Source of the DNA: Chloroflexota bacterium
Lineage (GTDB): Bacteria; Chloroflexota; Chloroflexia; QHBQ01; JADMIH01
NCBI GenBank assembly: GCA_015478675.1
Contig: JADMIH010000061.1
Location: 1-19,206, forward strand
DNA length: 19,206 bases
Direction: 5' to 3'
The translations under genes and the position numbers were made by a program. Position 1 is the stretch's first letter. Every line of letters begins with the position of its first letter. Below the pieces are notes generated by a model that had not been told where the DNA came from, made no database searches, and saw only the letters and a program-made list of their open reading frames with translations. Shown here one piece after another: positions 1 to 6,458 of the stretch.

Positions 1-117
1 AGCCCCCTCTCCCTTCATGGGAGAGGGGCATGGGGTGAGGGTACGTAAGGGTACGTAAGGGTAAGCCTCCACAGCTACTCCTTGAAGATTGCTCCACCCC
101 TACTCTGAACACTTACC
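1..117. repeat. Dispersed intergenic palindromic repeat, copy 1 (may be cut by window edge)
   Basis: This copy opens with a hairpin (arms around CCCTCTCCC and GGGAGAGGG, positions 4-28). It continues as CATGGGGTGAGGG, then a 10-bp tandem GTACGTAAGG (41-50 and 51-60), and ends in a conserved module GAAGATTGCTCCACCCC plus ACTCTGAACA at about 84-111. The same two end modules occur at 9095-9208 with a different middle. Both copies are intergenic. The length (about 115 bp) and the conserved ends with a variable centre suggest a REP-like or MITE-like element without coding capacity. The true left end may lie outside the window. Confidence 0.75.
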
Positions 118-151
118 CCCCGAACGCTATTAGCAACAGACCGTCGCGCTG

Positions 152-160
152 TGCTATACT
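152..160 (+). promoter_or_regulatory. Extended -10 promoter for the M24 peptidase gene
   Basis: TGCTATACT fits TGnTATAAT with one mismatch. No convincing -35 is seen at the expected distance. A start site near 167 would place the TTG at 161 outside the transcript and favour ATG 194 as the translation start. The same TGnTATACT string precedes the S8 protease gene at 6363-6371. Confidence 0.5.
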
Positions 161-193
161 TTGGACAACTATCCCACCTGGTGGTCTTTATCT

Positions 194-1453
194 ATGTCTT
201 CCCCCTTTGTTGATAAGCGCCTCGATATTGCTCAGGTTCCGGTGCAAGCTACTCCTTCCGATGAATTGGCTGCTCGCGCATCGCGGCTGCAAGAAGCCAT
301 GCGCACGGCTGAGCTTGGCGGCGTGATGGCGACGCAAAACGCCGATATTTTCTATCTCTCCGGTGTTGTACAGCAAGCTCAGCTTTACCTGCCTGTTTCC
401 GGTGAGCCTCTGCTGATGGTGCGCAAGCACCTGGGCCGCGCACAAAGCGTGTCGCGCCTCGGTGAGATGCGCGTGGTAGGTGTTCGCTCTCTCAAGGAGT
501 TGCCGGGCCTTGTAGAAGGGGCGGGCGGGCGTCCGGATCGGATCGGTTTCGAGCTGGATACATTGCCTGTATCGATCTTTAATGCGTACAGCAAAGCGCT
601 CTCGCCCCTGGGCGCTGAGCTAGTAGATGCCAGCAACCTCTTCCGGCAGGTGCGCTCCATAAAGAGCGACTACGAGATTGCCCAGATCAGAAAGGCCGCT
701 GAGGTGGCAGAAGTCGGCCTGCGTACAGCCGCCGAGCACCTACACGAAGGTATGCGGGAGATCGAGCTTGCATCACTGGTTGAAGCGGCGACACGCATCG
801 CCGGGCATAGCGGGGCCGTACGCATCAGGGCTTACGGCCAGGAGATGCACATGGGGCACCTGCTCGCGGGTGACTCCGGGGCTCTTGCCTCTTTTATGAA
901 TTCGCCTACCGGGGGTTACGGCCCTGGCCCCTGGGCCCCTTATGGCGCTGGGAGCAGGCAAATCAAGCGCGGCGAGCCCGTGCTTCTCGACTATTCGGGT
1001 GAGTGGGGCGGCTATATCGCTGACCAGACGCGGATGCTTTCTATTGGCAAGCTCTCCCACTTCTGGCTTGACGCATATGAAGCTATGCGCGATGTAGCCC
1101 GCTATCTTGAGCAGGAGGTACGCCCTGGTGTCACCAGTGGAGACGTCTACGACATGGCCTTGCAACGCGCCACTGCTCTTGGTTACGGCGACAATTTCAT
1201 GGGCCCGCCTGAAAAGGAGTCCCCCGGCCAGAAAGTGCCTTTCGTAGGGCATGGCGTTGGCCTTGAACTTGATGAATACCCCCCGTTGCAACGCGGCGCC
1301 ACCGGCGTCCTTCAGAAAGGGATGGCGCTCGCCGTCGAGCCTAAGCTTATATTTACGGGGAGGGGCGCTATAGGTATTGAGGATACCTATTTGCTAAGCG
1401 ATGCCGGCCTATCGCATCTTACTTTCTCTCAGAGGGAACTTGTGGTTGTATAG
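194..1453 (+). CDS. M24 family metallopeptidase (Xaa-Pro aminopeptidase / prolidase-like)
   Basis: Predicted cytoplasmic dinuclear-metal peptidase of the pita-bread fold that trims peptides at Xaa-Pro bonds. In the 419-aa version starting at ATG 194 all five expected metal ligands are visible: D266 (LLDYSG), D277 (ADQTR), H353 (GHGVGLELDEYP), E382 (AVEPKL) and E396 (GIEDTY). The 11-residue gap between the two Asp residues matches the family. Residues of about 20-150 form the creatinase-like N-terminal domain and the catalytic domain follows. The frame is open upstream to a TTG at 161, but that codon overlaps the likely -10 box, while GGTGG (180-184) is a weak Shine-Dalgarno for ATG 194. The next gene begins 9 nt after the stop, so the two are probably cotranscribed. 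Family assignment is firm; the exact substrate cannot be read from sequence. Confidence 0.9.
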   Translation: MSSPFVDKRLDIAQVPVQATPSDELAARASRLQEAMRTAELGGVMATQNADIFYLSGVVQQAQLYLPVSGEPLLMVRKHLGRAQSVSRLGEMRVVGVRSLKELPGLVEGAGGRPDRIGFELDTLPVSIFNAYSKALSPLGAELVDASNLFRQVRSIKSDYEIAQIRKAAEVAEVGLRTAAEHLHEGMREIELASLVEAATRIAGHSGAVRIRAYGQEMHMGHLLAGDSGALASFMNSPTGGYGPGPWAPYGAGSRQIKRGEPVLLDYSGEWGGYIADQTRMLSIGKLSHFWLDAYEAMRDVARYLEQEVRPGVTSGDVYDMALQRATALGYGDNFMGPPEKESPGQKVPFVGHGVGLELDEYPPLQRGATGVLQKGMALAVEPKLIFTGRGAIGIEDTYLLSDAGLSHLTFSQRELVVV

Positions 1454-1462
1454 GGGCGCACT

Positions 1463-4321
1463 ATGATTCCTCCACGGGTAGCTTCCTCTGCCCAGACGCC
1501 CTTACCTGTCCGGCCTGCAAGAAGACCCGCAAACCGGCGCGCCTCTTTTCTGAGGATACCTCCCTTCCTCAGCAACGTGTCACTCAGAAGAAGCAGCACG
1601 CGAGTGATCTTTGCTCTCTGCTCCCTTCTACTGCTGCTGGCAATGCTGGTGTGGGGCGCTCTTTCGCTCAACAAGGGCCTTGAGTTGCGCAGTTTTGAGC
1701 AAAACCTTCAGGACAGCACGACGCAGGAACTCGACACGACGCTGGTGGGCCAGAGCTTCCTCAGCCCCAGGGCTAACCTCAGCGCTATCCAGCTTCAGCT
1801 ATCTAACTTTCCCGCTTTGCAGTCGCCAGGGCGGATTCGCCTCTTATCGGGCGACGGCCTCAGCGGGTCGCCTGTATATTCTGCTTCATTAGCAAGCGCG
1901 AGCTTTGCCACCAATCCTTATCTCACAATCACTTTCCCGCCTGTTGCCTCATCTGCGGGGCAAACTTATACCCTTGTCCTGGACAGCCCCGGACAGCCGC
2001 TCAAGAGCCTGGTGTCTGCTCGGTACAACTCCTTCGATGCCCTATCTTCTGGCACTATGTACACCGATGCAGGGCCCGCACCTGGCGACCTGACGATGAC
2101 CGTAGGGTACCACTACGGCCTGGAAACGCTCTGGGGAGACATCGTGAAGACAGCTACTGGAGAGATAGCGCTCATTCTCTCCTGGATATTACTCCTGTTG
2201 CTTCCGGGGAGCGCCCTTCTCCTCTGGCTGCCTAACAGCCTCACAGGTGGGCAGCGCTTCCTCGCGGCCCCCGCGGTTTCCGTCCTCTCTATACCCATTT
2301 TTCTCCTGGTGACTCGCGCTCTCGGCATCCGCCTGGGTACTGTAGCCATCTGGTTGGTGCTCGCCCTCTGTGTAGTGGCTATTGCTGTCTGGTGGTGGCG
2401 TTACAGGCCACGAGTTGACATAAAGAGCGTTACGCGCCGGGACGCAACTTTCTGGACGCTGCTCATGGGGACCTGCTTCGCGACCGTTGCGGGTAGGCTG
2501 CTATCGCTACGCGATGCCTATGCGGGGATGGGTCTCGATGCTTACCACCATACGCTCATAGCCGAGATGTTTGTGCGTGCCGGGGGCATTCCTGCTAATT
2601 ACCTGCCCTATGCCCCCCTCTCGTCCTTCACCTATCACTTTGGCTTCCACGCCCTCACCGCCTCCGTGGGGTGGTTGTCAGGGCGTACCTCGGCTCTGGA
2701 TATGATGCTGCTGATGCCCCAGGCTGGGCAGATTTCCACTGCGCTCGCTGTGCTAACGCTCGCCCTCCTTTGCTGGAAGGCAGTCGGGGACCGCTGGGTT
2801 GGCCTGGTCGCGGGTGCGCTGGCGGGGCTTGTGAGCATTTTCCCCGCCTTCTACGTCAACTGGAGCCGCTACACACAGGGGCTTGGCTTGATGTTGCTGC
2901 CCATATCGTGGCTCCTCTTGCTTGAAGTGCTCGACCGCCCGCACTCCGAGGCTGCGCAAAGCGTAACTCCTACGCGCATCAGTTGGCAGAGCGCCCGCCG
3001 ACAGTCCGGTCCCTATATGCTTGCGGTGGTAGGCGCGGCAGGCCTCGCGCTCTCTCACTACAGGATAGCCATCGTCTATGCAGCCTTCGTCGTCCTCTAT
3101 CTTTTCTATAGATTATCAGTATCGCTCAGGGCAAAAGAGGCAATCGGGGAGCTTCTACTCCCTTTCAGGCGAACAGGCGCTGTGGCGTTGCTGGCGCTGG
3201 CTGCGCTGCTTCCATGGGTGCTGAATCTATGGAGCAACTTCACCACCCAGTTCGTGAACAAAAGTTCCACGGACACCTCAGAGTATTACTCCCTTAATCA
3301 ATCAGTAGGGCCCGGACTGCTCTCCCAGCCATCTATCACCATTCTCTTTGCTCTCTCCGGCGTTGCGCTGGCGATCATGACCTGGCGCATACTCACCGGG
3401 TGGCGCTGGCGTCTACCACTCAGTGTGGCAGCCGCAATAGTAAGCGTAGCTCCCGTGCTCTACATTAATATCAACTTCTTTGAGCAATCCGGCCTGCTAT
3501 TCCCCGCTTTTGCCTGGTTATTGCTGGAAGCTGTCATTGTGGCTGCGCTTGTGTGGCGCGCCGCACGGCCCGAAGCTTTGCTCCTGCTGCCCACACTGGT
3601 GTGGCTGCTGCTTGGCCTGTGGTCCAACCCTTATATACTGCCACTGCGCCTGCCCTACTCCGGCTATTTGGATGCGACCACGCTGGCGACAGGCGCGTGG
3701 CTGCCTGCGTGCATTCTATCCGGCTATCTGCTCGTCGCGCTAGGTCGCCGGCTCTTAGCAGAGGGTGATAACTGGGGCAGAATGAGCCAACGAGCCTGGC
3801 GCGGCTCGGTTGCCGCTCTGATGCTGGCGGCGAGCATCGCCGGTGGGTTAGCTTCGCTCCTCTCTATCTCCTCAATGATTGACCTCAAGCCTTACGTCGC
3901 AAAGGCCGATGCCGACGCGCTACTCTGGATGCGCGACAATTTGCCTGAAGGCTCTTATGTGCTGGCTAATCCTTTCTCTTTCCCCTGGTCAAAATCGTCG
4001 GTGCAGGGCAGCGATGCCGGCCTCTGGGTGCCGTTGGTCACGGGCGGCATCCGTTCGTCAGTGCCCCCCGTCACGGCATACAACGAGCGCGCCCTTGACC
4101 CGAACTACCTGCAAAGCCTTCTCGACATAGTAGCTGACGAGCCGCTGGACGCCAACTTCGCCTCCGGTACTGTCGGGTGGGAAACGCTTAAGGCCGCAGG
4201 CGTTACCCACATCTACATCGGCTCGCGTGGGGGCCAGCTTTCCATCAAAAATCTTCTGCAAAACGACCGCGTGCAAGTTGTCTTTCACGAAGACTCGGTT
4301 TACCTCTTCAAGCTTCGTTAG
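1463..4321 (+). CDS. Large multi-spanning membrane protein, GT-C glycosyltransferase-like (DUF6541-like)
   Basis: 952-aa integral membrane protein. An N-terminal cytoplasmic stretch rich in Arg and Pro leads to a first membrane span (about residues 48-68). An extracytoplasmic beta-rich domain follows (about 70-225), then roughly fifteen further hydrophobic segments to about residue 805, and a soluble C-terminal domain (DADALLWMRDNLPEG to the end). The segment GLDAYHHTLIAEMF (D359, H362, H363) followed by a TYHFGFH motif sits in a loop after a membrane span, as in polyprenyl-phosphate-sugar dependent GT-C enzymes. That suggests transfer of a sugar to an envelope acceptor, but neither donor nor acceptor can be inferred. 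The gene starts 9 nt after the peptidase stop with a poor Shine-Dalgarno (AGGGGC), consistent with one transcript. I am sure of the membrane topology class, less of the enzymatic role. Confidence 0.8.
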   Translation: MIPPRVASSAQTPLPVRPARRPANRRASFLRIPPFLSNVSLRRSSTRVIFALCSLLLLLAMLVWGALSLNKGLELRSFEQNLQDSTTQELDTTLVGQSFLSPRANLSAIQLQLSNFPALQSPGRIRLLSGDGLSGSPVYSASLASASFATNPYLTITFPPVASSAGQTYTLVLDSPGQPLKSLVSARYNSFDALSSGTMYTDAGPAPGDLTMTVGYHYGLETLWGDIVKTATGEIALILSWILLLLLPGSALLLWLPNSLTGGQRFLAAPAVSVLSIPIFLLVTRALGIRLGTVAIWLVLALCVVAIAVWWWRYRPRVDIKSVTRRDATFWTLLMGTCFATVAGRLLSLRDAYAGMGLDAYHHTLIAEMFVRAGGIPANYLPYAPLSSFTYHFGFHALTASVGWLSGRTSALDMMLLMPQAGQISTALAVLTLALLCWKAVGDRWVGLVAGALAGLVSIFPAFYVNWSRYTQGLGLMLLPISWLLLLEVLDRPHSEAAQSVTPTRISWQSARRQSGPYMLAVVGAAGLALSHYRIAIVYAAFVVLYLFYRLSVSLRAKEAIGELLLPFRRTGAVALLALAALLPWVLNLWSNFTTQFVNKSSTDTSEYYSLNQSVGPGLLSQPSITILFALSGVALAIMTWRILTGWRWRLPLSVAAAIVSVAPVLYININFFEQSGLLFPAFAWLLLEAVIVAALVWRAARPEALLLLPTLVWLLLGLWSNPYILPLRLPYSGYLDATTLATGAWLPACILSGYLLVALGRRLLAEGDNWGRMSQRAWRGSVAALMLAASIAGGLASLLSISSMIDLKPYVAKADADALLWMRDNLPEGSYVLANPFSFPWSKSSVQGSDAGLWVPLVTGGIRSSVPPVTAYNERALDPNYLQSLLDIVADEPLDANFASGTVGWETLKAAGVTHIYIGSRGGQLSIKNLLQNDRVQVVFHEDSVYLFKLR

Positions 4322-4447
4322 GACCGTTTGATAAGGCAGGTCCATTGTGTCCAGCGCCTCAGTTATTCTGCCGTTGGGCACCTCAGCTGCTCCTGCCTCA
4401 ACGCGCTCAATTGCGAGTCGGCGCATCATGGCACGCCTTTTGCTTCT

Positions 4448-4475
4448 CACTAGCATATTCAGATGTATGCTAGTG
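4448..4475. terminator. 10-bp perfect inverted repeat, possible terminator or operator
   Basis: CACTAGCATA (4448-4457) and TATGCTAGTG (4466-4475) are exact inverted repeats with an 8-nt loop. It lies 126 nt after the large membrane-protein gene and 38 nt before the small membrane-protein start. No U-tract follows on either strand, so an intrinsic terminator is not certain. A regulatory site for the downstream cassette is the alternative. The rest of 4322-4513 shows no convincing gene. Confidence 0.45.
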
Positions 4476-4513
4476 ACCATCAGGCACAAAACGCGCATCG
4501 CCGGGAGGTGTAA

Positions 4514-4684
4514 GTGGCAAGATTCCAAGGCAATGTACATGCAGGCTCTGATCGTGTTGGCAGCACTATCCTCTTTATAGTCCTTCTCGTGGTTCTCCTG
4601 CTCGCGGCCTGGTACCTGGCCGACCGCGCAGGTTTTACCCTCTTCTGGGATAGTGTTGGCCGCTCTCTCACCCCTGGAGGATAA
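4514..4684 (+). CDS. Small single-span membrane protein (GTG start)
   Basis: A 56-aa product starting MARFQGNVHAG. One strong hydrophobic segment (LFIVLLVVLLLAAWYL, about residues 20-35) is followed by an acidic/aromatic tail (FTLFWDSVGRSLTPGG). GGGAGGTG at 4503-4510 is an excellent Shine-Dalgarno 3-6 nt before GTG 4514, which decides the start. The stop lies 40 nt before the PRC-barrel gene, so the pair probably forms an operon. I do not recognise a family. The clean ribosome site plus membrane segment make it more likely real than not. Confidence 0.65.
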   Translation: MARFQGNVHAGSDRVGSTILFIVLLVVLLLAAWYLADRAGFTLFWDSVGRSLTPGG

Positions 4685-4724
4685 AGGCAAGCGACGACCG
4701 CGCCCCGTTAGGAGATAAATACAC

Positions 4725-5909
4725 ATGGACAAAAAGGCAAGGGAAATTATCGGCAAGCCTGTTGTTACCTTCAATAGAGGGAGCAAAATATATGACATAG
4801 AAGACATGGTGATTGATCCTGAGCGCCGTCAAGTATTGGCGTTGGTAGTCCAGGAGAAAGCTATCTTCCACTCGGCTCTGGCTATCCCCTTTGGACGCGT
4901 CAGCGCTATCGGTCCAGACGCCGTCATCATCCCCGATGCCAAAGCCGTAATTGAAATTGATCGCGATCCTGTGCTAAAGCGGCTCTACAACGATCAGGTG
5001 GTGCGCGGCCTGCGTGTGCTCACCGACGATGGGCGCAAGCTCGGAGAAGTGACCGACATGCTCATTGACGACAAAACAGGTGAGATCAAAGGTTATTATG
5101 TGTCAATGGGCCGCCTGGCGAGCGTAGGCCAGGGCCTGCGCTGGCTCCCTGTAGAAAGCGTGCTAAGCGTCGGCATGCGCGTGCTTTACGTGCAAGCAGC
5201 AGTAGCCGATGAGCTTGACCAGCAAGCGGGTGGCTTTGCAAGCGCCCTTGACCAGACAGGAGACAAGCTACGCACAGCAGGCGCACGCGCCAATGACCAG
5301 CTTGGACAACTCGGTGACCAACTGCGTGAAGCGCTACCTCAGCGCGCAGGAGGGCTGGTGGTCGGGAAAACAGCCCACACCACTGTTACTGCTCCTGATG
5401 GCACGGTGATTGCGCAAAAAGGCGCCTTGATAACACAGGACAACGTAGATGCTGCCAAAAGCTCCAACCGCATGACACAGCTACTTATGTCGGCTGGCTC
5501 AGGCCCCGCGCAGCAGCACGCAGGCTCACTCAATGAGCAAGCAAGCCAGAGCATCAACGATATACGCCTCGAAGCAAAGCAGCTCTGGAACCAGATCACC
5601 GGCGGTTATACACAAACAGTGGATAGCACCGATGATAAGCTAATGCAGCGCCGAGTCAAGTACGCTATTGGCCGCCCGGTAAACCGCGTGATACTTGACA
5701 GTAACGACGACGTGATACTGAACACGGGCGACATAATCACAAACCGCGCTGTGCAGGCAGCCCGCGAAGCAGGCGTGCTCGACGTGCTGGTTGACTCGGT
5801 CTACACAGAACGGCCCAAGCTCGACATCATGAACCTGAAGGCACCCAAGCCGGGTGAAGCCAGCCTGGAGAAGAAAGCCCTGGTTCAGGACGACACCGCA
5901 ACCACGTAA
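4725..5909 (+). CDS. PRC-barrel domain protein with two PRC-like domains and C-terminal repeats
   Basis: 394-aa soluble protein. Residues about 5-85 (IIGKPVVTFNRGSKIYDIED) and about 88-165 (QVVRGLRVLTDDGRKLGEV) are consecutive PRC-barrel modules, small beta-barrels used in RNA-processing and photosynthetic reaction-centre proteins and common in bacteria with unknown partners. An amphipathic, Gln/Asp-rich helical linker follows (about 168-205). Two weakly similar units come last, each with a pattern like DGTVIAQKGALITQDNVDAA: about 208-255 and 305-370 (second: DDVILNTGDIITNRAVQAA). GGAGA at 4711-4715 is well spaced before ATG 4725. It is flanked on both sides by tiny membrane proteins, suggesting action at the membrane. 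The precise role is unknown. Confidence 0.85.
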   Translation: MDKKAREIIGKPVVTFNRGSKIYDIEDMVIDPERRQVLALVVQEKAIFHSALAIPFGRVSAIGPDAVIIPDAKAVIEIDRDPVLKRLYNDQVVRGLRVLTDDGRKLGEVTDMLIDDKTGEIKGYYVSMGRLASVGQGLRWLPVESVLSVGMRVLYVQAAVADELDQQAGGFASALDQTGDKLRTAGARANDQLGQLGDQLREALPQRAGGLVVGKTAHTTVTAPDGTVIAQKGALITQDNVDAAKSSNRMTQLLMSAGSGPAQQHAGSLNEQASQSINDIRLEAKQLWNQITGGYTQTVDSTDDKLMQRRVKYAIGRPVNRVILDSNDDVILNTGDIITNRAVQAAREAGVLDVLVDSVYTERPKLDIMNLKAPKPGEASLEKKALVQDDTATT

Positions 5910-5925
5910 AGCAATAAGTTGCTTT
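5908..5925. terminator. Small hairpin overlapping the PRC gene stop
   Basis: AAAGCAA (5908-5914) and TTGCTTT (5919-5925) pair perfectly around a 4-nt loop. The hairpin begins inside the TAA stop. It is short and AT-rich with no U-run, so it is a weak terminator at best. Readthrough into the 51-aa membrane gene at 6037 is plausible. Confidence 0.3.
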
Positions 5926-6036
5926 GTCGCAGAAGGATGAGCTATCTACAAGATAATAATCTTTTCGTCGCCAACTTGTGGACCGGGCGCGGCTCGCCTG
6001 GACCTCTGATATGCTTTCTTTAGGAGGAACAAACTT

Positions 6037-6192
6037 TTGAATACTCGACTTATAATTGGTCTGGTGCTGGTGTTACTTGGCGTGTTAGTGCTTATCAACA
6101 GCGCATTTCTTCAAATCATCGTAGGATTGGCCCTCATCCTTGTCGGTCTCTACATAGCCTTGCAAAACACGCCCAACAACGGTAATATCTAA
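6037..6192 (+). CDS. Tiny two-span membrane protein, DUF3096-like (TTG start)
   Basis: A 51-aa product beginning MNTRLIIGLVLVLLGV. It has two hydrophobic segments (LIIGLVLVLLGVLVLI and IIVGLALILVGLYIAL) separated by a short NSAFLQ turn and ends in a polar Asn-rich tail (NTPNNGNI). The pattern resembles small DUF3096-type membrane proteins. TAGGAGGA at 6021-6028 is a near-perfect Shine-Dalgarno, 8 nt before the TTG at 6037, which fixes a non-ATG start. It follows the PRC-barrel gene by 127 nt and is closed by a strong inverted repeat at 6227-6268. Confidence 0.75.
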   Translation: MNTRLIIGLVLVLLGVLVLINSAFLQIIVGLALILVGLYIALQNTPNNGNI

Positions 6193-6226
6193 AGGGATAC
6201 TCCTTGCGCCGGGCGCATAGCAAATA

Positions 6227-6268
6227 AAAGAACGCAAAAGCGACCTTTGAGTTGCTTTTGCGTTCTTT
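6227..6268. terminator. Strong 15-bp inverted repeat, likely (possibly bidirectional) terminator
   Basis: Arms at 6227-6241 and 6254-6268 (AAAGAACGCAAAAGC and its exact complement) enclose a 12-nt loop. The right arm ends in TTCTTT, and the left side is A-rich so that the opposite strand also ends in T residues. It sits 34 nt after the last gene of the small membrane/PRC cassette and before the protease promoter, a natural transcription boundary. Confidence 0.7.
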
Positions 6269-6362
6269 GCGCAAAAGGGTAGCCTTTCTCCCTTCTGCCT
6301 GTGCGCAGGGTACTTTGGCATCGTTTTTGGCGGCTTAACTGGGTAGCAGCCCTTGCCCTTTC

Positions 6363-6371
6363 TGGTATACT
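6363..6371 (+). promoter_or_regulatory. Extended -10 promoter for the S8 protease gene
   Basis: TGGTATACT matches the extended -10 pattern TGnTATAAT with one mismatch. Predicted transcription would begin near 6378. That makes the upstream in-frame ATG 6384 nearly leaderless and favours ATG 6459. No clear -35 is visible. Confidence 0.5.
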
Positions 6372-6458
6372 ACCTAGAACGTTATGAAACGTGGCCCTCA
6401 TACTCAAGGGCTATGCAGTCGCAGCCGTATTACGTGCATAGAAAAAAGGAGTCCTGGC

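Noticed and set aside
41..63. Tandem 10-bp repeat considered as a CRISPR or iteron array
   Set aside because: Only two contiguous units without spacers, and they sit inside the dispersed repeat.
161..193. TTG 161 as start of the M24 peptidase
   Set aside because: It adds 11 residues of unconserved sequence and abuts the TATACT box; ATG 194 is better supported.
4347..4580. 77-codon plus frame beginning at GTG 4347
   Set aside because: No ribosome site, it spans the 4448-4475 hairpin and overlaps the better supported 56-aa membrane gene in another frame.
4058..4807. 249-codon minus-strand open frame
   Set aside because: It runs antisense through the end of the membrane-protein gene, the small membrane gene and the PRC gene start; the product lacks recognisable domains and no ribosome site supports it.
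6384..6458. ATG 6384 as start of the S8 protease
   Set aside because: It would put 25 polar residues before the signal peptide and lies almost at the predicted transcription start; ATG 6459 has AGGAG at proper spacing.
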